Positions 27,565 through 36,634 of a DNA stretch of 64,000 nucleotides are shown piece after piece (positions within the stretch are counted from its first letter, which is position 1; each line of letters starts with the position of its first letter). Location of the stretch: positions 1 to 64,000 of the forward strand of contig NZ_QKZT01000002.1 in NCBI RefSeq assembly GCF_003254055.1. Reading direction: 5' to 3'. The notes beneath the pieces are model-generated. The model had not been told where the DNA came from. It worked only from the letters and a program-made list of their open reading frames with translations, and made no database searches. The translations under genes were made by a program, and so were the position numbers. Source of the stretch: Algoriphagus chordae. GTDB lineage: Bacteria; Bacteroidota; Bacteroidia; Cytophagales; Cyclobacteriaceae.

Positions 27565-29286
27565 TTAGAATCCAGGATTTTGGATTAGCACATCCGGTCC
27601 TAACAAGTCAATTTGTCCTTGAGGAATTGGTAACAATTTATGCTTATCAGTGAATTTAGCTCCAGCCATTTGTGCTGGCAACATTACTCCTTCCAAAGCA
27701 AAATATCTATCCATTTCTTCCTGAACAGTATCCCAACGAACTAGATCGTAGAATCTATGACCTTCCATACCAAGCTCTAGCTTACGCTCGAATCTGACAG
27801 CCTTTCTGGCCATATCAGAATCAGACCAAGCAGAATTATAAAGACTTACCTTATAATTTGCAGCCATATTACCATTATCTCTCATCAATGCAGAGTTCAT
27901 AGCTCTTTCTCTAACTCTATTCACATAACCTCTAGCTGCTTCGAGATTTCCTAGTTCTATTTCTGCTTCAGCTGCCATTAGCAGAACATCAGCAAAACGA
28001 AGAATCATGATATTGATACCTGTATAACCTGGTGTCCATGAACTGGTATCTAGGAATCCAGCTTCTTCAGACTTCTCATACACGTACTTTTTAGGAGAAT
28101 AAGGTCCAGCCCAGTCTTGCTTTCTAATCCAAACACTACCCTTATGATCTTCCCAATCAAGGTATGGTAAACCTCTACGTCCTACAGTATGATCTACTCT
28201 CGGGTCCAAATTTCCAGTATCAGGAGTAAATGGATCCGCAGAAGTAATATTCATATCATTCTTTACACGATTTCCAGGATCATTGTAGCTATTATCCAAA
28301 AGAGGTAGTCCACTTGCATCCGTTCTAAAAGAGTTTACAAATGTAAAACTTGGCGCAAAGAACCCACAACAGTTACCTGGAAGCGTGTTATAAGGGAAGT
28401 TCAAGTCAAACTCAGGGTTTGCATTATTTACAGAACCTGTACCGGCAGCAGATTGGTATGCCCATATTGACTCTTCATGGTTTTCATTCCCACCTCTGAA
28501 CACATCATCATAATATGGCACCAAACCGTACTTTTTACCATTACTCGTCATTCCATCAGCAATAATAGCATCGAACAAAGTTTTTGCTTCCGAGAATTTA
28601 TCCTGATAAAGATAAGTCTTAGCTAGATAAGTTTTGGCAGCCCATTCGTTCACTCGGCCAACTTGTGACTGAGTACTAGGAAGATTTTCTGCCGCATACA
28701 TAAAGTCAGCCTCAATGAATGGCCATAGGTCCTGATTATTAACTACATCCTCAATACCATTCTTATAATCAACTGTCTCATCTACATAAGGGGTATTGTT
28801 GAAGTTCCTTTTTAACTGGAAGTAGAAATGACCTCTCAAGAACCTTGCTTGTGCTGTAATTCTCACAACATCAGCATCGGTTACATCTGGTCCCTTATCT
28901 ATCAACAACCTTAGCACATTATTCGCACGGGCTATTCCTTCGTACAAACCTCTCCAGTTTTCAGCTGGATTGACATTAACCGCATCCGTCTCAAATCTTT
29001 CAATTGGGTTAATTGTGTTAAAATCACCTGGGTCAGTACCCTTATTGGCATCACCACCTCTGATACTTCCCCATACCCAGTTGGAAGGAGAAGCCATACG
29101 AAGGTTTCTACCATTCACTTGAGAATAAACAGCGATCAAAGATTGGTCTATACCTGCCAAAGTAACAAGTTGAGCTTGCCCCAATTGTCCAGTTGGAAGT
29201 ACCTCTAGATAATCGTCACAGCTCACTGCAAACATCATGATGCATGAAGCTGCAATAACACCTACTTTTATTTTTATACTTTTCAT
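27565..29286 (-). CDS. SusD/RagB family nutrient-binding lipoprotein
   Basis: SusD proteins sit on the outer surface as the lid of a SusC pore and bind the incoming glycan or peptide. The N-terminus has a lipobox ending AVSC (Cys23), followed by DDYLEVLPTGQLG, a typical SusD opening. The TPR-like helices and C-terminal end (LPIPQGQIDLLGPDVLIQNPGF) are also typical, and length 573 aa is normal. It follows the SusC gene after 56 bases. The ligand cannot be predicted, as no glycosidase lies in this cluster. Confidence 0.95.
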   Translation of the reverse strand: MKSIKIKVGVIAASCIMMFAVSCDDYLEVLPTGQLGQAQLVTLAGIDQSLIAVYSQVNGRNLRMASPSNWVWGSIRGGDANKGTDPGDFNTINPIERFETDAVNVNPAENWRGLYEGIARANNVLRLLIDKGPDVTDADVVRITAQARFLRGHFYFQLKRNFNNTPYVDETVDYKNGIEDVVNNQDLWPFIEADFMYAAENLPSTQSQVGRVNEWAAKTYLAKTYLYQDKFSEAKTLFDAIIADGMTSNGKKYGLVPYYDDVFRGGNENHEESIWAYQSAAGTGSVNNANPEFDLNFPYNTLPGNCCGFFAPSFTFVNSFRTDASGLPLLDNSYNDPGNRVKNDMNITSADPFTPDTGNLDPRVDHTVGRRGLPYLDWEDHKGSVWIRKQDWAGPYSPKKYVYEKSEEAGFLDTSSWTPGYTGINIMILRFADVLLMAAEAEIELGNLEAARGYVNRVRERAMNSALMRDNGNMAANYKVSLYNSAWSDSDMARKAVRFERKLELGMEGHRFYDLVRWDTVQEEMDRYFALEGVMLPAQMAGAKFTDKHKLLPIPQGQIDLLGPDVLIQNPGF

Positions 29287-29342
29287 AATTTTTGTCTCAA
29301 TTATAGTTCTATAATTAGATTGTCTTTTTCGACTACTTAGAA

Positions 29343-32300
29343 TTAAAAGCTAAGATTTACACCGAAGGTATATCCTCTAGTAGTAGGGTAGTTTCCAACA
29401 TCAACACCAAATGTTAAGTCAGCATTACCACCTACAGCAGGATCCAAACCAGAATAACCTGTAACTGTAAACAAGTTATTCGCAGAAGCAAAAACTCTTA
29501 GCTTTTCTAATTTCCATCTCTCAAGAAGAGTAGCTGGCATAGTATAACCTAGCGTTACGTTTTGCAATCTCAAATACGAACCATTTTCAACATAGAATGA
29601 GCTACCCACGTTTGATGTTGAAAAGTTTGCAGCCTTCTCTACAATTGGAATCTCTGCACCCAAATTTTGAGGTGTCCAAGCATCTTTCAAACGCTCAGAA
29701 ATTGCAGCTCCTTCGAATGTAGAGTAGAAATCAGTAAACCATCTTGATTGATTCCATACTTCATTTCCAAGAGAAGTATACCAGTACATAGAGAAGTCAA
29801 AGTTTTTGAATCCTAAAGTAAAGTTTACACCACCTGTAAAATCAGGAACTGGAGATCCTAAGTATGTTCTGTCAGCAGTAGTAATTTCACCATCGCCATC
29901 TATGTCTCTAAATTTGAATCGACCTGGAGCAGCTCCTTCTTGAGTAGCGTGGCCAGTTACATCTTCATTAGAACTAAATAACCCTTCTACTTCATATCCG
30001 AAGAAAGAAGAAAGAGGCCTATTCAGTTGGTTTCTAATTGGCTGAATACCTCTATAACTAGGGTTTGCATTTCCTGATGTGATGTACTGCACATCATCAG
30101 CCAAATAAGTGATCTCATTTTTCAAGAATCCACCAGTCACATTTACTTCATAAGTGAATGCACTTGAAAGATTACCTCTAGTCACTACTTGGAAGTCAAT
30201 ACCCTGATTAAGCATCTTACCGATATTCACTGAAGGAGGAGTAGCATTATATCCAGCGGTTTCTGTAACTGGCAATTGGAATAAAAGATCTTTGGTGTCT
30301 TTTTTCCAGAAATCCACAATCACATCTAATCGACCGTTGAAGAACGTACCGTCAAAACCAATGTTTACAGTTTCAGCAGTTTCCCATTTTGCATCAGGGT
30401 TACCTAATCTTGTTCTTCTAAAACCGATAATAGCTGAAGTTCCGCTACCGTTGATATCATAAGAAGATCCACCGACATCACCACCAAATAATGAATATTG
30501 GTTATTAGGATCTACGTTATTGGAGTTACCCATTTGACCCCAACCACCACGGATCTTCAAATCATCCATCCAAGTAGCTCCAGAGAGGAACCCTTCAGAA
30601 GAAATTCTCCATGCTGCAGAGAATGCAGGGAATACACCATAACGGTTGTTTTCACCAAATCTAGAAGAACCGTCTCTTCTGACAACACCACTAAATAGGT
30701 ACTTGTCATTGTAGGCGTAATTTACTCTAGCAAATAGGGATAGGAAGTTAACACCTTTGTATTGACCTGAATTCACCTGTCTAGTGGAAACTGGCAAGTT
30801 TGAAATCGTGATGTAATCTGGATCCGTAGAGAATGGATTCTGACCACTAGCACCCATATTTCTACCAGAGCCAGTGTTCAATGATTCCTGGCCTAAAAGA
30901 ACATCAAAGGAATGTTTATTGAACTGCTTTTTCCAGTTTACAGTATTAGTGAAAGTATATCCAAAGTTGAATCCACCACCTTCATTGTATCCGAATGCAG
31001 AGTTGTTCTCCGCATTTTCATATTGAAGTCTTGAATAACCCCAACTGTAGAAGTTAGCATAATTGATACCAATAGATGAACGGAATACCAAATCCTCTAT
31101 CGGTTCTACTTCAACATAGACATTACCGAAAGCATTTGCACTAAAGTTCCTGTTATCCACCAAGGCATCTCTTTCAGCTACTGGGTTTCTTGGATTATTA
31201 AATCCTGATGCCGCTGTACCTGCATATCCTCCAAACTCATCAGTGAGTGGGATTATACTTGGCATTCTGAAGGCACCTAAAATTTGGTTCTCATCCTGAG
31301 AAACACCTTGTCCTCCGCTTCCACCACCTTGGCCTAATACCTGACGGTATGTACCTTGGAAGTTTTCACCAATTCTAATTTTGCTGGTCACATCAAATTC
31401 AGAGTTAGCTCTGAAAGTCATACGCTTTAAACTATTATTTAAAAGAATACCTTGCTGATCTTGATATCCTAAACCTACATAGAAGCGGCTCGTCTCAGAA
31501 CCTCCATTGACACCCAATGAATATCTTTGGATTGGTGCAGTTCTAGTTACTGCATCGTACCAATCAGTTCCTTCGCCTGTAGCTGCACGCGTAAGTTGGT
31601 AAACATCACCTTTAGTTCTATCCACATTATACCAAGCACTCTGCTGTTCAAGTTCAGCTGCAGATAACGGACCTGGCTGTCCATAAATGTTAGAAAGGTC
31701 ACCATTAGATGCTTGGGAAATTTGGCTTATATAGTAAGGCATAACTGGTGTAGTCCCATTACCAAACTGAGGATGCGAATAATCAGGAGCTTCATTATCC
31801 ACAGCTGCTTGGTTTGTTTCAGCCAACCAAGTGTATGTTGCATAATCCTGAGGATTCATCATATCCAAGCCTTTGCCTGGATCAGTAGCACCAAACATAG
31901 CATTAACATCAACTCTTAATTTCTGATCGCCTCTTCTTCCTCTTTTGGTAGTGTAAATAATTACACCGTTCGCTGCTCTCGCACCATAAATAGAAGCAGC
32001 TGCAGCATCTTTCAATACTGTAGTTGATTCGATATCATCTGGGTTAAGGAAATCAGTTGTTCCTACCGGTACACCGTCCACTACATACAGTGGCTCATTA
32101 CCTCCAAAGGCTCCGAAACCACGAATACGCACAATAGAAGAAGTACCAGGCTGTCCGTTTGTCACTACAGTCACACCAGACACACGACCTTGAAGCGTCT
32201 GCTCGATATTACCAGTAGGTATTACTGACAGATCTTTGGGATCTACGGTGGCAATCGCACCGGTTGTTTCTCTTCGGCTATCAATCGTATAACCAGTTAC

Positions 32301-32624
32301 TACCATCTCAGTAAGAGTCCTTTCGTCAGGAGCCAATTTAACATCGATGATACTTCTGTTTCCTACAGGTTGTTCAACTGCAGAATAACCAATAAAGGAA
32401 AAAACTAAAACGGCCTGATCATTCGGCACATTAATAGAGAATTTCCCGTCAATATCCGTGGCTGTACCAGTCGTGGTTCCTTTGACTAGAATAGTCACAC
32501 CAGGCAATCCAGTATCATACTCGTCCAGCACAGTACCAGTAACGGTTTTTTGCGCAAAGGCAGCCGCACCAGTTAGGACTAAGAGCACTAGTAATGCACT
32601 TAGATTTTTGTAAATATTTTTCAT
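29343..32624 (-). CDS. SusC/RagA family TonB-linked outer membrane transporter
   Basis: The start is taken at the ATG 32624 (MKNIYKNLSALLVLLVLTGA, 1093 aa), because it gives a clean signal peptide; the upstream ATG at 32660 would place 12 unrelated residues before it and would cover the shared leader motif. After the signal come a carboxypeptidase-regulatory-like domain (VTGTVLDEYDTGLPGVTILV), a plug domain (LQGRVSGVTVV, VRIRGFGAFGGNEPLYVVDG, AASIYGARAANGVI) and a beta-barrel ending in YTFGVNLSF. It imports a ligand with its SusD partner using TonB energy. Confidence 0.95.
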   Translation of the reverse strand: MKNIYKNLSALLVLLVLTGAAAFAQKTVTGTVLDEYDTGLPGVTILVKGTTTGTATDIDGKFSINVPNDQAVLVFSFIGYSAVEQPVGNRSIIDVKLAPDERTLTEMVVTGYTIDSRRETTGAIATVDPKDLSVIPTGNIEQTLQGRVSGVTVVTNGQPGTSSIVRIRGFGAFGGNEPLYVVDGVPVGTTDFLNPDDIESTTVLKDAAAASIYGARAANGVIIYTTKRGRRGDQKLRVDVNAMFGATDPGKGLDMMNPQDYATYTWLAETNQAAVDNEAPDYSHPQFGNGTTPVMPYYISQISQASNGDLSNIYGQPGPLSAAELEQQSAWYNVDRTKGDVYQLTRAATGEGTDWYDAVTRTAPIQRYSLGVNGGSETSRFYVGLGYQDQQGILLNNSLKRMTFRANSEFDVTSKIRIGENFQGTYRQVLGQGGGSGGQGVSQDENQILGAFRMPSIIPLTDEFGGYAGTAASGFNNPRNPVAERDALVDNRNFSANAFGNVYVEVEPIEDLVFRSSIGINYANFYSWGYSRLQYENAENNSAFGYNEGGGFNFGYTFTNTVNWKKQFNKHSFDVLLGQESLNTGSGRNMGASGQNPFSTDPDYITISNLPVSTRQVNSGQYKGVNFLSLFARVNYAYNDKYLFSGVVRRDGSSRFGENNRYGVFPAFSAAWRISSEGFLSGATWMDDLKIRGGWGQMGNSNNVDPNNQYSLFGGDVGGSSYDINGSGTSAIIGFRRTRLGNPDAKWETAETVNIGFDGTFFNGRLDVIVDFWKKDTKDLLFQLPVTETAGYNATPPSVNIGKMLNQGIDFQVVTRGNLSSAFTYEVNVTGGFLKNEITYLADDVQYITSGNANPSYRGIQPIRNQLNRPLSSFFGYEVEGLFSSNEDVTGHATQEGAAPGRFKFRDIDGDGEITTADRTYLGSPVPDFTGGVNFTLGFKNFDFSMYWYTSLGNEVWNQSRWFTDFYSTFEGAAISERLKDAWTPQNLGAEIPIVEKAANFSTSNVGSSFYVENGSYLRLQNVTLGYTMPATLLERWKLEKLRVFASANNLFTVTGYSGLDPAVGGNADLTFGVDVGNYPTTRGYTFGVNLSF

Positions 32625-32628
32625 AAAC

Positions 32629-32644
32629 ATAGATAGATTGGGTA
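32629..32644 (-). promoter_or_regulatory. 16-nt leader motif shared with FG-GAP gene, copy 1
   Basis: The minus strand reads TACCCAATCTATCTAT ending 4 bases before the SusC start codon, identical to the copy at 27424-27439 before the FG-GAP gene. The flanking bases differ. Confidence 0.55.
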
Positions 32645-32657
32645 ACAAGATTAATTT

Positions 32658-32699
32658 CAAAAACTTGTCTTTGTAATATGTTGTCGCAATCGATTGCGA
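32658..32699 (-). promoter_or_regulatory. SusC promoter with overlapping LacI-like palindrome
   Basis: TCGCAATCGATTGCGA (32684-32699) is a perfect 16-base palindrome with the CGCAA...TTGCG halves and central CG typical of LacI/PurR-family operators. On the minus strand a TTG inside it (plus 32687-32689) and AGTTTTTG (plus 32658-32665, partial match to TAnnTTTG) are 21 bases apart, so a bound protein would cover the -33 region. The -7 match is weak, so the promoter is less sure than the palindrome. Confidence 0.5.
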
Positions 32700-33102
32700 T
32701 CTTGCTCAAAACAACTACAGGGGTTATCTCCTGAACTCCAGGATATTTTTGCAGCTATACCGCGGCTTTTTTAAAAACCAACATTGAGAAACCTTTAGGT
32801 TTGAGAGCATCGGAAGATGCCTGGGTGAGGGCGCACTTCTTCTAAGTAGAATAGGTCATAGGCAAATATTTTGGGTTACATAATTGTACTAAAGTATCAA
32901 TGTTAAAGATTCTAAAACAAAATTCAAACGCAAACGCTAAAATTAAATTTGGAAATTTTTTAGGCTGATTGCACTAATTCGCACCTTTTACATCAATTAC
33001 AGCATTATATTACTGTTTTTGCTGACTTTACCCCAAAATTGAAATAATCCTATTTTGCAATAATTACTTACCTAATTAGGTGAATTATTAAAAAACTGTT
33101 AC
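32700..33102. other. non-coding upstream region of the SusC gene
   Basis: About 400 bases with no gene. It holds a hairpin GCATC...GATGC near 32815-32830, a run of AACGC-type words near 32930-32945 that resemble half-operators, and a 12-base palindrome ACCTAATTAGGT at 33070-33081, close to the end of the OmpA/TPR gene. No function can be assigned. Confidence 0.4.
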
Positions 33103-34905
33103 TTATTTTTCATTATTGGTAACGGAAGGTCTAAATATTTGAAAAAATTCTTCAGAGGATCTGATTTCTTCAAATATCGGATCCACCAAAGCTTTCTGAT
33201 AAATTAATTCACTCGCGTGGATTGCCTTATCCAATTGCAACAAGGCAACTTCCGTTTGTCCACTCTCTGCAGCTATCATAGCCAAGCCATAAAAGCCATA
33301 ACCATAATTCCTCCCTACCATTACTGACTCCTCAAAGGACAAGCTAGCATTGCCATAATCATCCGCTAGAAAATAGGCCAATCCTTTATTGAAAAAATCC
33401 TTTGGCTCGGAATAAGGGTATTCAAAACGTAAAGTAGCCAGCTTGTAATCACCCCTCATGATATCCAAAGCCCCTCTCAAACTTTCATTGTATTTCAAAA
33501 AATCCTGATTCCGTGTCAAGACTGAGGCATCGGAGAGTTTTTTATACGCATCCCAGGTTTTTCCTTGCAACACCAGAATCTGCCCTTGATTATGTAACAC
33601 ATAGGGATCTGTGGCTATTTTGGATGCTTGGTAAAGCAGAGCATTCGCCTCTTTCCAAAGCAAATCCTTTGTCACTTGATCTAGCGTTCGCTGAGCGAGT
33701 CGCATCTTTACTACTGCCAAATTATTATAAGGAATCACAGAGCTGAATAACTCGGTCATTTTACTGTATATCTTAGCTTTATCCTCGAGTCTTGGAGATG
33801 CCTCACCAGCAATCGCCCAATCAGCTAAATCTAAATCAGAATTTGCCGTATTTTCATTGAGCGCCTTTTGCAACAAAGCAGTTTGCGCTTGGTTAAGACC
33901 TGGAAGCGGCTTCGCTACCACTTCAATTTTAGCAGCTCTAAGGTTCGGAAATAAATCATTGGCTACCTGATTGAAACCTGAAATCTTCTTTAATGCTTGG
34001 GTTTGGGTCTGATAATCCGATCCGTCTAGCAAGACAGCATAATACTGATCTTTCCGCTGCGTAGAGAGCTTTTCATATTCTCGTAATTGAAGCCGGAAAT
34101 CAAACCAATCATTCCATCTAGATTTTATTTCAGTTAGGCTATCTCTGAGAGAAACATTGGCCCCTTCCAGCATACGCTTCACTGCTTCCGCCCTATCCAT
34201 TCCCAGTTTGCTGCTGCGCCCTTCGGAACTTTCAGGAGATTGAGTCCCCGTGATCCTAAAGGACAATACCGTTGAGTTTTCAGTCAAAAATGCTTTCAAG
34301 TCTGCAATAGCCTGCTCATTTGCAGCAGTCATCTTTATAGCTGAAGATCCTGTATTAAACTTGATCAAGAACTCTCTGGATCGGGAGAGGTCTGTATCCA
34401 TGGCTCCTGTAGAAATAAATAGTCCTACTTGCGGGATGGGCTCATCAGGATTAACATTACCAATTTTCGCCAGCAGTGGCGTGGTAATAACCCCTCGGGC
34501 AAGAATCTTTTTCTGATGGGGCTCCAGTTGTTCTTTTTTGCCCTGAAAAAACTGAGCTTCCAAATAGGCCCCTTCCATCCAAGGCTCGTATGCTAGAATG
34601 AAAGATTGATTGTAAGAATATTCAGCCACATTCTTGGTCAACTCCAGCTCTTCAAAAAGCATAGAATTCTCCGATGACTTTAGAAGTAACTTGACGGTGG
34701 GGTTTCTCGGGCTAAAGGCAGATTCGATAGGAATACTGCCTTTCACTTCAAATCGAACCGAATCTCTAAAGAACTCAAGCTTGCCCGGAATCACTTTGGA
34801 ATCTTTCAAAAAATCAGTTTCGGGCACCATTATTGAACTGCAAAGTAGTGGCAATAAAAGCATTAAAAACAAAACAGGATTTTTCTTAAACAATTGATCT
34901 AACAT
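33103..34905 (-). CDS. exported OmpA-like plus TPR protein
   Basis: A hydrophobic N-terminus (about residues 8-25) looks like a signal peptide or anchor. An OmpA-like peptidoglycan-binding region spans about 180-270 (REFLIKFNTGSSAIKMT, FRITGTQSPESSEG, LGMDRAEAVKRML), although the usual NxxLSxxRA motif is altered to GMDRAEAV. The rest, from about 380, is tetratricopeptide-like helices (LVLQGKTWDAYKKLSDAS, FNKGLAYFLADDYGNAS, YGFYGLAMIAAES). It may be a cell-wall-associated scaffold. No close family name is known to me. It is transcribed divergently from the PspC gene, with overlapping AT-rich promoter DNA. Confidence 0.75.
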   Translation of the reverse strand: MLDQLFKKNPVLFLMLLLPLLCSSIMVPETDFLKDSKVIPGKLEFFRDSVRFEVKGSIPIESAFSPRNPTVKLLLKSSENSMLFEELELTKNVAEYSYNQSFILAYEPWMEGAYLEAQFFQGKKEQLEPHQKKILARGVITTPLLAKIGNVNPDEPIPQVGLFISTGAMDTDLSRSREFLIKFNTGSSAIKMTAANEQAIADLKAFLTENSTVLSFRITGTQSPESSEGRSSKLGMDRAEAVKRMLEGANVSLRDSLTEIKSRWNDWFDFRLQLREYEKLSTQRKDQYYAVLLDGSDYQTQTQALKKISGFNQVANDLFPNLRAAKIEVVAKPLPGLNQAQTALLQKALNENTANSDLDLADWAIAGEASPRLEDKAKIYSKMTELFSSVIPYNNLAVVKMRLAQRTLDQVTKDLLWKEANALLYQASKIATDPYVLHNQGQILVLQGKTWDAYKKLSDASVLTRNQDFLKYNESLRGALDIMRGDYKLATLRFEYPYSEPKDFFNKGLAYFLADDYGNASLSFEESVMVGRNYGYGFYGLAMIAAESGQTEVALLQLDKAIHASELIYQKALVDPIFEEIRSSEEFFQIFRPSVTNNEK

Positions 34906-34967
34906 TCTTATTTATTAATTCACGAGACTTTTTTCTTAAATTTACCGCAACGAACTCACCTATTACC

Positions 34968-35186
34968 ATGGAAAAGCTGAAAATATTCTTTGAAGAGAGA
35001 GCCTTTGGGGTTTGCTCACGCTTAGGTGAAAAGCTCAACTTCCCTATCGACAGCATTCGTTTATTCTTTATATATGCCTCATTCGTTACGATGGGCTCAC
35101 CAGTGATCTTATATGTGAGTATGGCAATGACAATGAAAATTAGAAAGTTCTTTAGAAAAAAGAACAACCCAGTACTTTTTGATTAA
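34968..35186 (+). CDS. small PspC-domain protein
   Basis: The 72-aa protein is one PspC domain: GVCSRLGEKLNFPIDSIRLFFIYAS then a transmembrane helix (about residues 32-58) and a basic tail (KIRKFFRKK). PspC proteins are membrane parts of phage-shock-type envelope stress responses. Here the domain stands alone. The stop codon overlaps the stop codon of the convergent glycosyltransferase gene by 4 bases (TTAA shared). Confidence 0.85.
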   Translation: MEKLKIFFEERAFGVCSRLGEKLNFPIDSIRLFFIYASFVTMGSPVILYVSMAMTMKIRKFFRKKNNPVLFD

Positions 35187-36190
35187 AGCTGATCATAGCT
35201 CTTTTTACCTAATACCTTCCAATTCCAAAAGACTAGTTTCACTTTCCCCTGTCTTTTCACCTCTATTCTTCCATCCAAGTTTGGCTGGAATTTCTCAATA
35301 GAATTCTTTTTCAATCTAAAATCTCGATAAGCATCTAGTACTGCTTTCGAAAACTCCTTTTTGCCCTGACTCACAAAACTCATCGCGGCCAGATGCTCTA
35401 ACAAAGATTTGACCAGAAATATCCTGAAAAACCTTGAGGAAGTCTCATTCTTATAAATCATGCTCAGGCTATTTCGGATATTCAGGTACATTTTCTTAGG
35501 ACTGGCCCTATCCAAGGTAGCTCCTCCAAGATGATACACCTCCACTGAACCATTATATGCTATTTTCCAGCCTGACTTCCGCATGCGCCAGCAAAGATCT
35601 ATCTCCTCCATATGCGCAAAAAAATCTGAGTCAAATCCCGACAATTCATGGAAAACTGTAGCTCTTACAACCATACAGGCACCTGAAGCCCAATCCACAT
35701 CAATCGTATCATTGTAGCTCCCTTGGTCTTTCTCTATGCTATCCCAAATCCTACCTCTACAATAAGGATAGCCGTAAGCATCCAAAAACCCTCCACCAGC
35801 ACCTGCATAGTCAAATGTGTCTTTGGATTTCCAGGATAGGATTTTGGGTTGAAGAGCTGCATAATCAGGCTGAGCTTCCATCCAATCAATGAGAACCGAA
35901 TCCCAACCTGCGCTCACCTCCACATCAGAATTCAACAGAATGTAGTAATCGTATTGGCCTTGGATCTGTGCAAGCCCTTCGGTATAACCACCAGCGTATC
36001 CAAAATTCTCTGTCAGTTTGATTTGCTGAATCTGAGGATAGTTGGTGTCTAAAAAATCAATCGAAGCATCAGTACTCGCATTATCTACTACCCATAGATC
36101 AAACTGACTATGCATACAAACAGAGGGAAGAAATGTCTTTAGCATTTCTTCCCCATTGTAATTCAGTATGACGATGGCACAGGATTTCAT
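35183..36190 (-). CDS. family 2 glycosyltransferase
   Basis: A GT-A fold enzyme that transfers a sugar from a nucleotide donor. The N-terminus VILNYNGEEML, VVDNASTDAS and NFGYAGG are GT2 blocks, and the DxD-type metal site is in LLNSDVEV. A later GACMVVRATVFHELSGFDSDFF and EEIDLCWRMRKSGW match rhamnosyl-type GT2 enzymes. Length is 335 aa; there is no signal peptide and only a weakly hydrophobic C-terminal part. No other cell-wall genes are near, so the acceptor is unknown. Confidence 0.92.
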   Translation of the reverse strand: MKSCAIVILNYNGEEMLKTFLPSVCMHSQFDLWVVDNASTDASIDFLDTNYPQIQQIKLTENFGYAGGYTEGLAQIQGQYDYYILLNSDVEVSAGWDSVLIDWMEAQPDYAALQPKILSWKSKDTFDYAGAGGGFLDAYGYPYCRGRIWDSIEKDQGSYNDTIDVDWASGACMVVRATVFHELSGFDSDFFAHMEEIDLCWRMRKSGWKIAYNGSVEVYHLGGATLDRASPKKMYLNIRNSLSMIYKNETSSRFFRIFLVKSLLEHLAAMSFVSQGKKEFSKAVLDAYRDFRLKKNSIEKFQPNLDGRIEVKRQGKVKLVFWNWKVLGKKSYDQL

Positions 36191-36256
36191 GTGATTTTAA
36201 TTATTCTACGGTCAGATATCTTGCCTCAAACCCATCTTTCTATGACAGACTCGGTC

Positions 36257-36592
36257 TCAACCAAACATTCCACCCAGATCCATTCCAGGGATATTTGGAA
36301 TCATGCCTTCCGTAGCGGATTTCATCTCAGCTTTGATTTTTACCTCGATAGCAGTCATCGCAATATTGGTAGCCGCCACGATCAAATCGCTTAGCATCTC
36401 CTTATCCTTTGGTGAGAGAAGTGAGTCGTCAAACTCTAAGCTCACCACTTTTCTATCACCATTCACAGTCACTTTCACCATGCCTGCTCCAGATTCACCT
36501 GTTGCAGTTAGATACACCAGTTTAGCCTGCGTTTCTTTAATTTTTGCTTGGGCTTCTTTCACTTTGCCCATCATGCCCATTATATCAAACAT
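36257..36592 (-). CDS. YbaB/EbfC family nucleoid-associated protein
   Basis: A 111-aa DNA-binding protein with the expected opening (MFDIMGMMGKVKEAQAKIKETQAKL), the core VKVTVNGDRKVVSLEFDDSL and the late glycine/methionine tail (GMIPNIPGMDLGGMFG). It forms dimers that coat DNA. It lies 43 bases downstream of hisS and 67 bases upstream of the glycosyltransferase gene, on the same strand. Confidence 0.93.
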   Translation of the reverse strand: MFDIMGMMGKVKEAQAKIKETQAKLVYLTATGESGAGMVKVTVNGDRKVVSLEFDDSLLSPKDKEMLSDLIVAATNIAMTAIEVKIKAEMKSATEGMIPNIPGMDLGGMFG

Positions 36593-36634
36593 ATTTTTTG
36601 TATTAAGATCTTGTCACAGATTATGATTTCCAAT

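Noticed and set aside
34886..35167. Minus-strand 93-aa frame opposite the PspC gene
   Set aside because: It overlaps the PspC gene and the OmpA/TPR gene start, has no family features, and the plus-strand PspC domain is clearly the real product.
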